Source of the DNA: Clostridium_AD sp964467165 | GTDB lineage: Bacteria; Bacillota; Clostridia; Clostridiales; Clostridiaceae | Direction of reading: 5' to 3' | NCBI GenBank assembly: GCA_964467165.1 | Contig: CAYXOL010000021.1 | Coordinates: 1 to 64,000, forward strand | DNA length: 64,000 nt | In this document: piece after piece, positions 34,910 to 44,531 of the stretch | Numbering within the stretch: position 1 is the first letter of the stretch | Layout: every line of letters starts with the position of its first letter | Notes under the pieces: model-generated | Databases searched by the model: none | What the model saw: the letters and a program-made list of their open reading frames with translations, nothing else | Told to the model about the DNA's origin: nothing | Program-made: the position numbers and the translations under genes

Positions 34910-34938
34910 ATTATACATAACATCTTCCAATGTGTAAA
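34910..34938 (-). promoter_or_regulatory. Promoter of the candidate small RNA
   Basis: TTTACA, a 17-bp spacer and TATAAT on the minus strand; the predicted start is near 34903. Confidence 0.65.
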
Positions 34939-34962
34939 GTGTTTTTCAAATTATAGTAAATA

Positions 34963-34990
34963 TAAAAAAAATTGCCACATAACTGACAAT
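34963..34990 (-). terminator. Terminator of pyk
   Basis: On the minus strand ATTGTC and GGCAAT pair and are followed by eight T, about 28 bp after the pyk stop. Confidence 0.65.
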
Positions 34991-35017
34991 CTTTTTTATG
35001 AACTTTATAACTATTTT

Positions 35018-36778
35018 TTAGTATTTTATATTAGCTCTTCCGCTATATACAATACCTCTAGCTGCATCCATTGTTATAAATGAACCAGTTTTAATGATTT
35101 CTGCGGCTCCTGTTGCATTATATATAATTGGAATTCCTCTTGAAGTACATTCTATAACCACACTTGAACTCAATTCATCCTCTTCTACAATAATTCCAGA
35201 AACTCTATCTAAGATATCAATATATTCTCTGTTTAATGTATTCACTACTATAATATCCCCATCCAGCATTGTGTCCTTTGCTTCTTTTGCACTTTTTGCA
35301 TAATAGGCTGTTCCACAAGCTGATGCACTTATATTTCCTTTACCTTGAAGTAATATATCTCCAACAATGTGAACCTTCATCATGTTTGTGCTACCTACAT
35401 AATTCGCTGGGATTCCAGCAGCGATAACTACTAAATCTCCCTTTTCCACATAACCAGCCTCTAGTGCAATCTCTACAGATTTATCTATAAGTTCGTCTGT
35501 AGAATCTACTTTTTCCGCACATATTGAGATTACACCCCAGTTTAAGGCAAGGCTTCTAGCTACTTTTTCATAAGGAGTAACTGCTATTACAGGACATTCT
35601 GGTCTATACGCTGATACTTTTCTAGCTGTAGTACCACTTTGTGTTGCTGTAATAATAGCTGAAGCATCCAGTTCCATTGCCGTATTACAAGTAGCTAAAC
35701 TAATAGCATTTGGTACATTAGGAATATGAATTTTTCTTTTTTTCTTTAAACTTTCTTCATAATTAAGAGCATTTTCTGCAGTCTGTGCTATTTTAGACAT
35801 TATAAGAACTGCCTCCACAGGGTATTTACCATTAGCAGTCTCACCACTAAGCATTATAGCATCTGTACCATCAAATATTGCATTTGCAACGTCAGAGGAC
35901 TCTGCTCTAGTTGGCCTTGGATTTCTCATCATAGAATCCAGCATTTGAGTAGCTGTTATAACTGCCTTTCCAGCATAATTACATTTTTCAATAATCATTT
36001 TCTGAACAATTGGAACTTCCTCAGTAGGAATCTCAACTCCTAGATCTCCTCTTGCCACCATAATACCATCAGAGAATTTAATAATATTATCAATATTATT
36101 AACTCCTTCTCTATTTTCAATTTTTGAGAATATCTGTATATCTGCTCCACCATTTTCATTAAGTATACGTCTAATATCAAGAACGTCAGAAGCCTTTCTT
36201 ATAAATGATGCTGCAACAATATCAACTTCCTGGGCAACTCCGAATTTTAGGTCTTCAATATCTTGTTCTGTAAGTGCAGGTAAGTTTATTGAAACTCCAG
36301 GTACATTAACGCCTTTATGATTTCCTACCATACCAGTATTGGAAACTGTGCATATAATTTTTTTACCCTGTACTTCTTTTACTAGAAGACCTACTAAGCC
36401 ATCATCTATTAATATAGTATCATTAGGCTTAACATCTTCATATAATTTATTATATGTCACAGAGCAAGTAGTTTCATCTCCACTAACTTCTTCACCACAA
36501 ACAACAGTAAATGTTGAGCCTTCTTTTAATTCAACCTTACCCGCTGCAAAATTTCCTGTTCTTATTTCTGGTCCTTTAGTGTCAAGCATTATAGCAATAT
36601 GCTTATTAAGTTCCACTCTAAGCTCTTTTACCAGGTCCATTCGCACCTTGTGTTCTGCATGATCTCCATGAGAAAAATTATGCCTTGAAGCATCCATCCC
36701 TGCATCGATTAAGCTTTTTATAGTCTCGCTATTGTCACTTGCTGGTCCTACTGTACATATAATTTTAGTTTTCTTCAT
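35018..36778 (-). CDS. pyk: Pyruvate kinase with C-terminal PEP-utiliser domain
   Basis: The 586-residue protein has the (beta/alpha)8 barrel (MKKTKIICTVGPAS, MARGDLGVEI, ITATQMLDSMMRNPRPTRAE), the Mg/PEP site IFSKIENREG and an allosteric C domain. An extra segment of about 110 residues (475-586) is a PEP-utilisers mobile domain (VVNTLNREYIDILDRVSGIIVE, IECTSRGIPIIYNATGA), as in Bacillus-type pyruvate kinases. It converts PEP and ADP to pyruvate and ATP. pfkA lies 97 bp upstream, and the two probably form an operon. Confidence 0.97.
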   Translation of the reverse strand: MKKTKIICTVGPASDNSETIKSLIDAGMDASRHNFSHGDHAEHKVRMDLVKELRVELNKHIAIMLDTKGPEIRTGNFAAGKVELKEGSTFTVVCGEEVSGDETTCSVTYNKLYEDVKPNDTILIDDGLVGLLVKEVQGKKIICTVSNTGMVGNHKGVNVPGVSINLPALTEQDIEDLKFGVAQEVDIVAASFIRKASDVLDIRRILNENGGADIQIFSKIENREGVNNIDNIIKFSDGIMVARGDLGVEIPTEEVPIVQKMIIEKCNYAGKAVITATQMLDSMMRNPRPTRAESSDVANAIFDGTDAIMLSGETANGKYPVEAVLIMSKIAQTAENALNYEESLKKKRKIHIPNVPNAISLATCNTAMELDASAIITATQSGTTARKVSAYRPECPVIAVTPYEKVARSLALNWGVISICAEKVDSTDELIDKSVEIALEAGYVEKGDLVVIAAGIPANYVGSTNMMKVHIVGDILLQGKGNISASACGTAYYAKSAKEAKDTMLDGDIIVVNTLNREYIDILDRVSGIIVEEDELSSSVVIECTSRGIPIIYNATGAAEIIKTGSFITMDAARGIVYSGRANIKY

Positions 36779-36875
36779 AAATTACTCCCCTTTAAATTGT
36801 TATTTTTGAATTTAATTACTTAGTAAATAAATGATATATTGAACCTCGAATATAATAGCATCATCTAAAAAATTC

Positions 36876-37835
36876 TTAATAAGAAAGAATTTTTGATATA
36901 TTATAAAGCTCCTCATCTAATTTTCTTGGCATCGCAAGGGCTGTATTGATATCTTCATCAATTATTTTACCACCTACCATACCAATTACTCTTCCTGATT
37001 TGCCTGCTAGAAGCACTTCTACTGCTGCCACTCCCATTCTTGAAGCAAGCATTCTATCAAATCCACTTGGACTTCCGCCTCTTTGAATATGGCCAAGTAT
37101 TGTAGCTCTTGATTCTATACCTGTTATTTCTTCAATTTCCTTAGCAAGCTCATTTGCTCCGCCCACACCTTCTGCTAGCATTATTAGATTGTGCATTTTA
37201 CCTCTTATCTTACCCTCAAATATAGTTTTGCATAAATCATCTATTTCATACCCTTTTTCAGGAATAATTACTTTTTCAGCACCGCCACCAATTCCAGCAT
37301 ATAAGGCTATATCTCCGCAGTTTCTTCCCATTACCTCAACTACACTAATTCTTTCATGGGAACTTGAAGTATCTCTTATTTTATTTATAGCATCAAGTAC
37401 TGTATTTAAAGCTGTATCAAATCCTATAGCATACTCAGTATAAGCCAAATCATTATCTATAGTTCCTGGAATCCCAACTGTTGCAATGCCCATATCCGAT
37501 AAAAGCTGTGCTCCCGTGAAAGAACCATCTCCTCCAATTACCACTAGGCCATCAATACCGAATACTCTTAGTACATTGGCAGCTTTTTCTCTTCCTTCCA
37601 CCGTTTTAAATTCTTCACAGCGGGCAGTTCTAAGAATCGTTCCACCTCTATGAATTATGTCAGAAACAGATCGTCTGTCCATTTCAAAAAGTTCACCGTT
37701 TATAAGACCGCTATATCCTCTTTGTACACCCATAACTCTTATGCCTTTATATATAGACATTCTAACTACTGCTCTAAGGGCCGCGTTCATTCCTGGAGCA
37801 TCTCCTCCACTTGTTAATACCGCAATTGTTTTCAT
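36876..37835 (-). CDS. pfkA: ATP-dependent 6-phosphofructokinase
   Basis: I choose ATG 37835, behind AAGGAGG; the longer ATG at 37868 lacks a site. The 319-residue product has family length and the motifs TSGGDAPGMNAALR, IGGDGSFTGAQ, the catalytic PGTIDND, and ILGHIQRGGSPS. It phosphorylates fructose 6-phosphate in glycolysis. pyk follows 97 bp downstream, the usual clostridial arrangement. Confidence 0.97.
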   Translation of the reverse strand: MKTIAVLTSGGDAPGMNAALRAVVRMSIYKGIRVMGVQRGYSGLINGELFEMDRRSVSDIIHRGGTILRTARCEEFKTVEGREKAANVLRVFGIDGLVVIGGDGSFTGAQLLSDMGIATVGIPGTIDNDLAYTEYAIGFDTALNTVLDAINKIRDTSSSHERISVVEVMGRNCGDIALYAGIGGGAEKVIIPEKGYEIDDLCKTIFEGKIRGKMHNLIMLAEGVGGANELAKEIEEITGIESRATILGHIQRGGSPSGFDRMLASRMGVAAVEVLLAGKSGRVIGMVGGKIIDEDINTALAMPRKLDEELYNISKILSY

Positions 37836-38128
37836 AAAAATTAACCTCCTTATAGTTCTTTGGGGCATAAACTAATTATTAATCCTTATCATTGTAATTT
37901 TTTTCCTAACACAATTGGGACAAACTCTGCACCGACGGGTAGAATATAATCCCACTCTGAATATAATATATCCTTTTTTAGTGACAGTAATGTTATTACT
38001 ACTTATTTTTTTCTTATACTCTAATTTTATACAAAATTCGCGAAATATTCAACGTTTTATGTAGATAAATAGTACTTTTTTTTAAACCTCCTACCATCAT
38101 GGCATTGTAAACCTTTCAATGAGTAAAA
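37836..38128. other. Intergenic region between dnaE and pfkA
   Basis: I see no gene. A TATAAA box with TTGAAT 15 bp upstream (minus strand, near 38025-38052) is a weak promoter candidate for pfkA-pyk. A TTCGCGAA palindrome overlaps its spacer and could be an operator. Confidence 0.35.
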
Positions 38129-38152
38129 ATGGGAGAAAATATTTTCTCCCAT
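38129..38152 (-). terminator. Terminator of dnaE
   Basis: ATGGGAGAAAAT and its complement abut as a 24-bp perfect palindrome about 25 bp after the dnaE stop, with TTTTTAC following on the minus strand. Confidence 0.7.
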
Positions 38153-38177
38153 AATTTTTACTTGTAATTGAAACCTA

Positions 38178-41100
38178 TTATTGTATTTTTATATTATTTT
38201 CGCCAAATATGCTTCTTAAAATCCCCATAGTCTCAATTTCTTCACTAAGCCATAAGGCTTTATCCACAGCGTACATTTTTCTTGGCTCCTTTGTACAAAT
38301 ATATACCGGAGTATATCCTCTATAAATGGCCAAGTTTTGCTTTAATTTTTTAAGTGCATCCTTCATTACAGTTTCATTTTCAATCAAAATATAAATTTTT
38401 TCACTGTTAATTTTCAATAGTGGCTTAATATCTTCACATAATATCTTGGGCTGTTCCTCTTCCCTAATACTAACTCGTCCTTTTATTATTACTATTTCAT
38501 CCTCTTCTATTAAGGATTTACATTTTTCAAAGGTCTTAGGAAAAACTATTACTTCAACACTTGCATATAAGTCTTCTAGGTTAATAAAAGCCATCATATC
38601 ATTGTTTTTTGTAACTTTCCTTGAAACAGTTGATATTATGCCACCGATAATAACTTTATCCCCATCTTGAAGTTTAAAGCTATCACTCAATAATTCATTA
38701 CCCTCTTCAAGACTTTCATCTACCACAATATCGGATATTCTTGTATCTGTCTGTATTTTGAGAGTCTCTTCATATTCATCTAGTGGATGACCAGATAAAT
38801 ATATTCCTGTCATTTCTTTTTCCATAGCTAAAAGATGTTTCTTTTTAAATTCTTTAATGCTGGGATACTCTATTTCAAAATTATTATAATCATTTTCAAA
38901 ATCTAAAAACAAATTTATCTGTCCCGAAATATTTCTCTTCCTATCATTATTTACTCCATCTAATATTTTTTCATAAACTGCTAAAAGTTGTGACCTATGA
39001 ATTTTAAAATCATCAAAGGCTCCTGCCTTAATAAGGCTTTCTACTGCTCTTTTGCTTACACATGAGGTATCTACTTTATTACAGAAATCCATGAAACCGG
39101 TAAAATCACCTTTTTCATTTCGGCTTTTCACAATACTATCTATTACATTTCCCCCTACATTTTTTAGTGCTGTAAGGCCAAACCTTATAGTATCCCCTTT
39201 TACAGTAAACCCAGCAAAACTTTCATTTATACTAGGAGGTAGCACTCCAATTCCAATTTGCACTGCATATCTGGTATAAAAGGCTATTTTCTCACTAGCA
39301 CCTTTTACACTGTTTAGCATTGCAGCTATAAATTCTGTTGGATAGTAACACATTAAATAGGCTGTTTGATAACCTACAACGGCGTAGGCTGCTGCATGGG
39401 ATTTATTAAATGCATACGACGCAAAATCCATCATTTGATCAAAGATGCGATTTGCCGCCTTTTCTGTAATCCCATTTCGGAGGCAACCTTCTACTTCAGT
39501 GGTTCCATCCTCTCGAATAATTCCATGTATAAAGTTATATCGTTCTTCTTCCATAACCTTATGCTTCTTTTTAGACATAGCACGACGCACAAGGTCTGAT
39601 CTTCCCATGGAATATCCAGCAAGTTTTCTAACAATTTCCATAACTTGTTCTTGATACACCATTACCCCATAGGTAACACCAAGAATTTCTTCTAACTCTG
39701 GTGTTTCATATTCTACCTTATCCATACTATTTTTATTTCTTATATAGCGTGGAATTTCAGCCATTGGGCCCGGTCTATACAAACTTATACCAGCGATAAT
39801 ATCCTCTAAATTGTCTGGCTTAAGCTCCTTCATAAAGCTGGTCATCCCTGCAGATTCTAATTGAAATATACCTACAGTTTTCCCTTCTCCAATCATCTTG
39901 TACACATTGTGGTCCTCAATGTCCAAATCATCTATATCTATATCTACATTTCTATTTTGCTTTATAAAATCCACACAATCCCTCATAACTGTAAGGGTTC
40001 GAAGGCCTAAAAAGTCCATTTTTAAAAGTCCAAGCTCTTCTAATGTTCCCATGGGGAATTGTGTTACTATCATCTCATCATTTTTCTGAAGAGGCACATA
40101 ACTTACTAAGGGTTTAGATGCAATAACAACTCCTGCTGCGTGAGTAGAACTATGCCTAGGAAGTCCTTCTAGTGCTTTTGCAATGTCTATAAGTGCTTCA
40201 ACCCGTATATCATCCTCGTATAAGGCGTTAAGCTCTGCATTCATCTCAAGGGCTTTATTTATAGTTATACCAATTACAGTTGGAATCATCTTAGCAATTC
40301 TATCTACCTCTGCATAAGAATAATTCATAGCCCTTCCTACATCTCTTATACAAGCCCTTGGAGCCATAGTTCCAAATGTTATAATTTGTGATACATTATC
40401 TGAGCCATATTTCTCTACAACATAGTCAATTACAGCTTGACGCCCTTCATAGCAGAAATCTGAATCTATATCTGGCATTGAAACCCTTTCTGGATTTAAG
40501 AACCTTTCAAAAATCAGATTATATTTTATAGGGTCTATCTTAGTTATGCCTAAGGCAAAAGCTACTATAGAACCAGCAGCCGAGCCACGGCCTGGACCGG
40601 TTGGAATGTCATGCTCTACTGCAAAGTTCATAAAGTCCCATACTATAAGAAAATAATCTATATATCCCATTTGCTTTATTATATTAAGCTCATATTCCAG
40701 TCTGACTACATACTCATTAGCCTCTACACTACTCTGTGCTATTTCATTTATAGCCTCTATAGAAAAACCCTTTTCCTCTACACCAGTAAATACCTTATAA
40801 AGGGATGCCATACCCTTGTAGCAATGTTCTCTTAAAAACTCATAAGGATCTACATCTTCTGGCAATGGATACTTTGGCAATTTAGATACATGAAATTCGT
40901 AATCGAAATTACACTGCTCTGCAATTTTCACCGTATTACTTAAGGCCTCTGGAACATATGAAAATGCCTTTTTCATTTCGCCAGGAGATTTTAAATAAAA
41001 TTCATCAGAAAAATATCTCATTCTATTTTCATCATCCACAGTCTTTGCTGTTTGGATACATAGGAGCACGTCATGAGCCTTAGCATCTTCTTTATTAATA

Positions 41101-41759
41101 TAATGAGTATCATTGCTACAAATTAGTGGTATTCCTGTTTCCTTTGAAAGTTTAATTAAAAGCTCATTTACCTTAAGTTGGTCCTGCATACCATGATACT
41201 GTAATTCTAAGTAGAAACCATCTTTAAATATCCCTGTATATTTTATAGCTATTTCCTTAGCTTTTTCATAATTATCTCGTAGAAGATTTCTTTGAATTTC
41301 ACCACCAAGGCAAGCACTACTAGCAATTATTCCCTCACTATACTTTGATAAAAATTCAAAATCAACCCTAGGTTTATAGTAAAAACCCTTAATAGAAGCT
41401 GCTGACACAATTTGCATCAGATTTTCATAACCTTTTGCATTCTTAACTAAAAGCACTAAATGGTGAGTATCATTCTCCCTATCTGCTTCTTTTATATTCA
41501 TAGACTTAGCTGCTACATATATTTCACAACCAATAATAGGTTTAATACCCTGCTGCTTTGCCTCTTTATAAAATTCCACACAGCCATACATCGCTCCATG
41601 GTCTGTTATAGCAAGACTCTTCATCCCTAATTCCTTGGTTTTAGCGAGGAGCTCTTTAATCTTACCGGAACCATCTAGCAAACTATACTCCGTATGCACA
41701 TGGAGATGCACAAAACTTCCTAAATCTTCACTCTCTTTTATCTCTGGCTGCCCCTCCAC
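38178..41759 (-). CDS. dnaE: DNA polymerase III subunit alpha (DnaE)
   Basis: The 1193-residue protein starts with a GTG at 41759. It has an N-terminal PHP domain (FVHLHVHTEYSLLDGSG), the polymerase core with GPGRGSAAGSIVAF and catalytic Asp in PDIDSDFCYEGRQ, tandem HhH motifs in the finger region, and a C-terminal OB-fold at about 1000-1080. Low-GC Gram-positives also have PolC, so DnaE here is probably the enzyme that extends primers and then hands over to PolC. The fit to DnaE1- or DnaE3-type naming is uncertain. Confidence 0.95.
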   Translation of the reverse strand: MEGQPEIKESEDLGSFVHLHVHTEYSLLDGSGKIKELLAKTKELGMKSLAITDHGAMYGCVEFYKEAKQQGIKPIIGCEIYVAAKSMNIKEADRENDTHHLVLLVKNAKGYENLMQIVSAASIKGFYYKPRVDFEFLSKYSEGIIASSACLGGEIQRNLLRDNYEKAKEIAIKYTGIFKDGFYLELQYHGMQDQLKVNELLIKLSKETGIPLICSNDTHYINKEDAKAHDVLLCIQTAKTVDDENRMRYFSDEFYLKSPGEMKKAFSYVPEALSNTVKIAEQCNFDYEFHVSKLPKYPLPEDVDPYEFLREHCYKGMASLYKVFTGVEEKGFSIEAINEIAQSSVEANEYVVRLEYELNIIKQMGYIDYFLIVWDFMNFAVEHDIPTGPGRGSAAGSIVAFALGITKIDPIKYNLIFERFLNPERVSMPDIDSDFCYEGRQAVIDYVVEKYGSDNVSQIITFGTMAPRACIRDVGRAMNYSYAEVDRIAKMIPTVIGITINKALEMNAELNALYEDDIRVEALIDIAKALEGLPRHSSTHAAGVVIASKPLVSYVPLQKNDEMIVTQFPMGTLEELGLLKMDFLGLRTLTVMRDCVDFIKQNRNVDIDIDDLDIEDHNVYKMIGEGKTVGIFQLESAGMTSFMKELKPDNLEDIIAGISLYRPGPMAEIPRYIRNKNSMDKVEYETPELEEILGVTYGVMVYQEQVMEIVRKLAGYSMGRSDLVRRAMSKKKHKVMEEERYNFIHGIIREDGTTEVEGCLRNGITEKAANRIFDQMMDFASYAFNKSHAAAYAVVGYQTAYLMCYYPTEFIAAMLNSVKGASEKIAFYTRYAVQIGIGVLPPSINESFAGFTVKGDTIRFGLTALKNVGGNVIDSIVKSRNEKGDFTGFMDFCNKVDTSCVSKRAVESLIKAGAFDDFKIHRSQLLAVYEKILDGVNNDRKRNISGQINLFLDFENDYNNFEIEYPSIKEFKKKHLLAMEKEMTGIYLSGHPLDEYEETLKIQTDTRISDIVVDESLEEGNELLSDSFKLQDGDKVIIGGIISTVSRKVTKNNDMMAFINLEDLYASVEVIVFPKTFEKCKSLIEEDEIVIIKGRVSIREEEQPKILCEDIKPLLKINSEKIYILIENETVMKDALKKLKQNLAIYRGYTPVYICTKEPRKMYAVDKALWLSEEIETMGILRSIFGENNIKIQ

Positions 41760-41861
41760 ATTTCTTCACTTCCTCTCAAATCATATAATTATTGGTTCAA
41801 AAATGTTTTTTATCCACAGAAGACTTAATTAATCCACAAAACGAACCTCATAATTCACACT

Positions 41862-42146
41862 TTAAACCTCATAATCCACAACTTTAGATGACTCCAGCAT
41901 TGGTTTTAAATATTTTAATACCTGATTTACATGATACTCATGTGCTGCATATGTATTCATATCCTCTAAGCAGTCAAACCTAGTAACCAGTGCTAAATCA
42001 TAAGAACGCTCAGTATGTAGAAGATCTACCCCGACCTCTAGACCCTTGAGTTGTGGTATATTTCCTTCCATACTAAGTAAAATATCTCTGCCCTCACGCA
42101 CTTGCTCTATATCCTTAAATTTAAAAAGTACTATATGTGTAAACAT
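41862..42146 (-). CDS. Dabb (stress-responsive A/B barrel) domain protein
   Basis: The 94-residue protein is a single Dabb domain: MFTHIVLFKFKD, GLEVGVDLLHTERSYDLALVTRFD and YAAHEYHVNQVLKYLKPML. These ferredoxin-like dimers act as small enzymes or stress proteins; function is unassigned. AAAGGAGG precedes the ATG. It lies 44 bp after the CBS/DRTGG regulator and may be co-transcribed. Confidence 0.88.
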   Translation of the reverse strand: MFTHIVLFKFKDIEQVREGRDILLSMEGNIPQLKGLEVGVDLLHTERSYDLALVTRFDCLEDMNTYAAHEYHVNQVLKYLKPMLESSKVVDYEV

Positions 42147-42189
42147 TAAAATACCTCCTTTATATTCCTATAACATATTACCATCAAAA

Positions 42190-43494
42190 CTATTTACTAA
42201 ATATTTTTGCAGAAATCATGGCCTTTGCTACAGGTTCTTTAAATCTATTATACATACTGATTTCCACCTTAGAAAAGTTTCTACCCTTATCTAAAACCTC
42301 TGTATAAATATCTATATCACTACCCATTTGTACAGGTTTCATAAAATATGCCATAATACTATCTACTGAAATATTGATATTATTATCTTTTCGGAGGGCC
42401 ATTATGCCCATGGTGGAGAGCAGCATATTCAGCGAACTCCAAGAAGCGGTGCCAACAGGGTCTAACATCTGAGGAATAATCTGACCATAAAAGTGTAGCT
42501 TATCATCCTCAGGTTCAAATCTAAAATTCTTTAAAATAAGGTCCTCTATAGTCTCAGATACCTGAGGTTGTCTTAATGAAAATTCCATTGCCTTTATAAC
42601 ATGCTCTATAGTTAGAACTCCTACAACCTTCTTCTTAACAACCACCGGACAAATCTTTATTCCATCCCAACCCATAATATGCGCCGCATAAGCTACAGTT
42701 GTTTTAGGTGTTACAATTATAGGGTTCTTATCCATAATTTTATGTATTTGCTCAGTATCATCAACATGTCCTTGCAAATCTCTTAATGTAACAATGCCAA
42801 TAAGTTTCATGTGCTCATCTAGCACCGGATACCTCTCATGATTAGTTTGTTCCATTAATTCTCGGAGCCTAGCAACAGTATCGCTACCCAAAATGCAAAT
42901 AGTATTAACATCCATTACATCTTCAACTAAAATAATTTCCTTTTTAACCATGTTTTCAGAAATAGCTTTATTTATCATGCTTGCTACTGTAAATGTGTCA
43001 TAAGATGAGGACAATACTGGAATACCTTTTTCATCTGCCAAGGCCTTTATTTTCTCACTGCAATTAAAGCCTCCAGTAATTAGTACCGCAGCTTGATTTT
43101 CCAGGGCAAGTTCTTGTGCCTCTTCTCTGTTTCCCACAATAAGTAAGTACCCTGGGCTTATATATTTACTTATTGTTCCAACATCCATGGCTCCAATTAT
43201 AAATTTATTTAAGCTCCCGTTTATTCCCTTTTTTCCACCTAAAACAGTTGCATCCAAGATATTTATAACTTCAGCATAAGTCAATCTGTCGATATTTTTT
43301 TTATCTACTTTGTCTACTCTTACAGTTCCTACCCTAGGCACAGTCTTCACGATTCCAGTATTTTCAGCTTCTTTTATAGCTCTATATGCTGTACCGTCGC
43401 TAAGGCCCAGCCTACTACTTATACCCCTTACTGAAATTTTAGTTCCAATTTCTAGGGAAAGAATATAGTTAATAATCTCTTCATGCTTTGACAT
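42190..43494 (-). CDS. HTH-DRTGG-CBS-hotdog regulator (YtoI family)
   Basis: Four parts are visible in 434 residues: an N-terminal winged helix (SVRGISSRLGLSDGTAYRAIKEAE), a DRTGG domain (about 80-190, with LITGGFNCSEKIKALA), two CBS repeats (about 195-310, e.g. YPVLDEHMKLIGIVTLRDL), and a C-terminal hotdog thioesterase-like domain. The layout is that of B. subtilis YtoI. CBS and DRTGG domains bind adenine nucleotides, so this is probably a nucleotide-responsive regulator. It is 7 bp after whiA in the same direction, so co-transcription is likely. Confidence 0.9.
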   Translation of the reverse strand: MSKHEEIINYILSLEIGTKISVRGISSRLGLSDGTAYRAIKEAENTGIVKTVPRVGTVRVDKVDKKNIDRLTYAEVINILDATVLGGKKGINGSLNKFIIGAMDVGTISKYISPGYLLIVGNREEAQELALENQAAVLITGGFNCSEKIKALADEKGIPVLSSSYDTFTVASMINKAISENMVKKEIILVEDVMDVNTICILGSDTVARLRELMEQTNHERYPVLDEHMKLIGIVTLRDLQGHVDDTEQIHKIMDKNPIIVTPKTTVAYAAHIMGWDGIKICPVVVKKKVVGVLTIEHVIKAMEFSLRQPQVSETIEDLILKNFRFEPEDDKLHFYGQIIPQMLDPVGTASWSSLNMLLSTMGIMALRKDNNINISVDSIMAYFMKPVQMGSDIDIYTEVLDKGRNFSKVEISMYNRFKEPVAKAMISAKIFSK

Positions 43495-43501
43495 TAGATA
43501 T

Positions 43502-44452
43502 TTACCTTCCTTCTTTCCTTAATTCTTCGGCAATTTTCTCTATTCTTCTCAATCTATGATTAATTCCAGATTTACCCACTGGCGGCTCAAGTATTGCACC
43601 AAGTTCCTTTAATGATTCATCCGGATATTCTAGTCGTAGTTCTGCAATCTCCCTTAAATTTTTAGGAAGCCTTTGAAATCCTATTTCCTTTTGTATTAAT
43701 TTAATACTCTCTACTTGTCTTACAGATGCATTTACTGTTTTACTAAGGTTTGCCGTTTCACAGTTCACAAGCCTATTTACATTATTTCTCATTTCCTTCA
43801 TTATTCTTACATTCTCCAAGAATAATAGTGAGTTATGAGCGCCAATTATATTAAGTAGGTCAACAATTTGCTCACCCTCTTTAATATAAATTACAAAACT
43901 GCTTTTTCTTTGTATTATTTTCGATAATAATCCATAACTATTAATCAGGGTAGACAATTCCAAAGCATAATCGCTATCATGGGTAACAAATTCTACATGG
44001 TAGTTTTTTTCTGGGTTACTAATACTTCCACCGCCTAAAAAAGCGCCCCTTATATATTTACGCTTGCACTCTTCAGCCTCAATTAATCTTTCTGGTATAG
44101 TATAATCTATGGAAAAAAAGTTCCCGTCTTCTAGTACTGCCACTTGTTTTAATAAATCTTTTACACCCATTTCTTCAGTAATTATAACCACATAAACATT
44201 GTTTTTCTTAAGAGAATTACTTCTTTTGACTAACAACCTAGCATGAATGGCAAAATGTTCCTTTAATAATTTAAATATAAGTCTTGCTATTGCAGGATTT
44301 TCCGTGGTTATTTGAAAATTCACTTGTTTATTGGAACCAAGTCCAATAGTTCCACTAACCTTCATTATAGCCGCAAGTTCAGCAATAGCTTCCTTCTTAC
44401 TCATTTCTGTAAATCTACAAATTTCATTTTTAACCTTAGACGAAAATGACAT
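43502..44452 (-). CDS. whiA: DNA-binding protein WhiA
   Basis: The 316-residue protein has a LAGLIDADG-like N-terminal region (YIRGAFLGGGSISNPEKNYHVEFV) and a C-terminal HTH (YPDESLKELGAILEPPVGKSGINHRLRRIEKIAEEL). WhiA regulates cell division and, in actinobacteria, sporulation; in Firmicutes it influences chromosome segregation and division. The rapZ-yvcK-whiA order upstream is widely conserved in Gram-positives. AAGGAG precedes the ATG. Confidence 0.96.
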   Translation of the reverse strand: MSFSSKVKNEICRFTEMSKKEAIAELAAIMKVSGTIGLGSNKQVNFQITTENPAIARLIFKLLKEHFAIHARLLVKRSNSLKKNNVYVVIITEEMGVKDLLKQVAVLEDGNFFSIDYTIPERLIEAEECKRKYIRGAFLGGGSISNPEKNYHVEFVTHDSDYALELSTLINSYGLLSKIIQRKSSFVIYIKEGEQIVDLLNIIGAHNSLLFLENVRIMKEMRNNVNRLVNCETANLSKTVNASVRQVESIKLIQKEIGFQRLPKNLREIAELRLEYPDESLKELGAILEPPVGKSGINHRLRRIEKIAEELRKEGR

Positions 44453-44531
44453 TATTCTACTCCTTATTGCGTATATTTATTTTTATTTATTTTTATGTTC
44501 CTGAAGGAAAATAGAAATAAATTTTGCTTTG

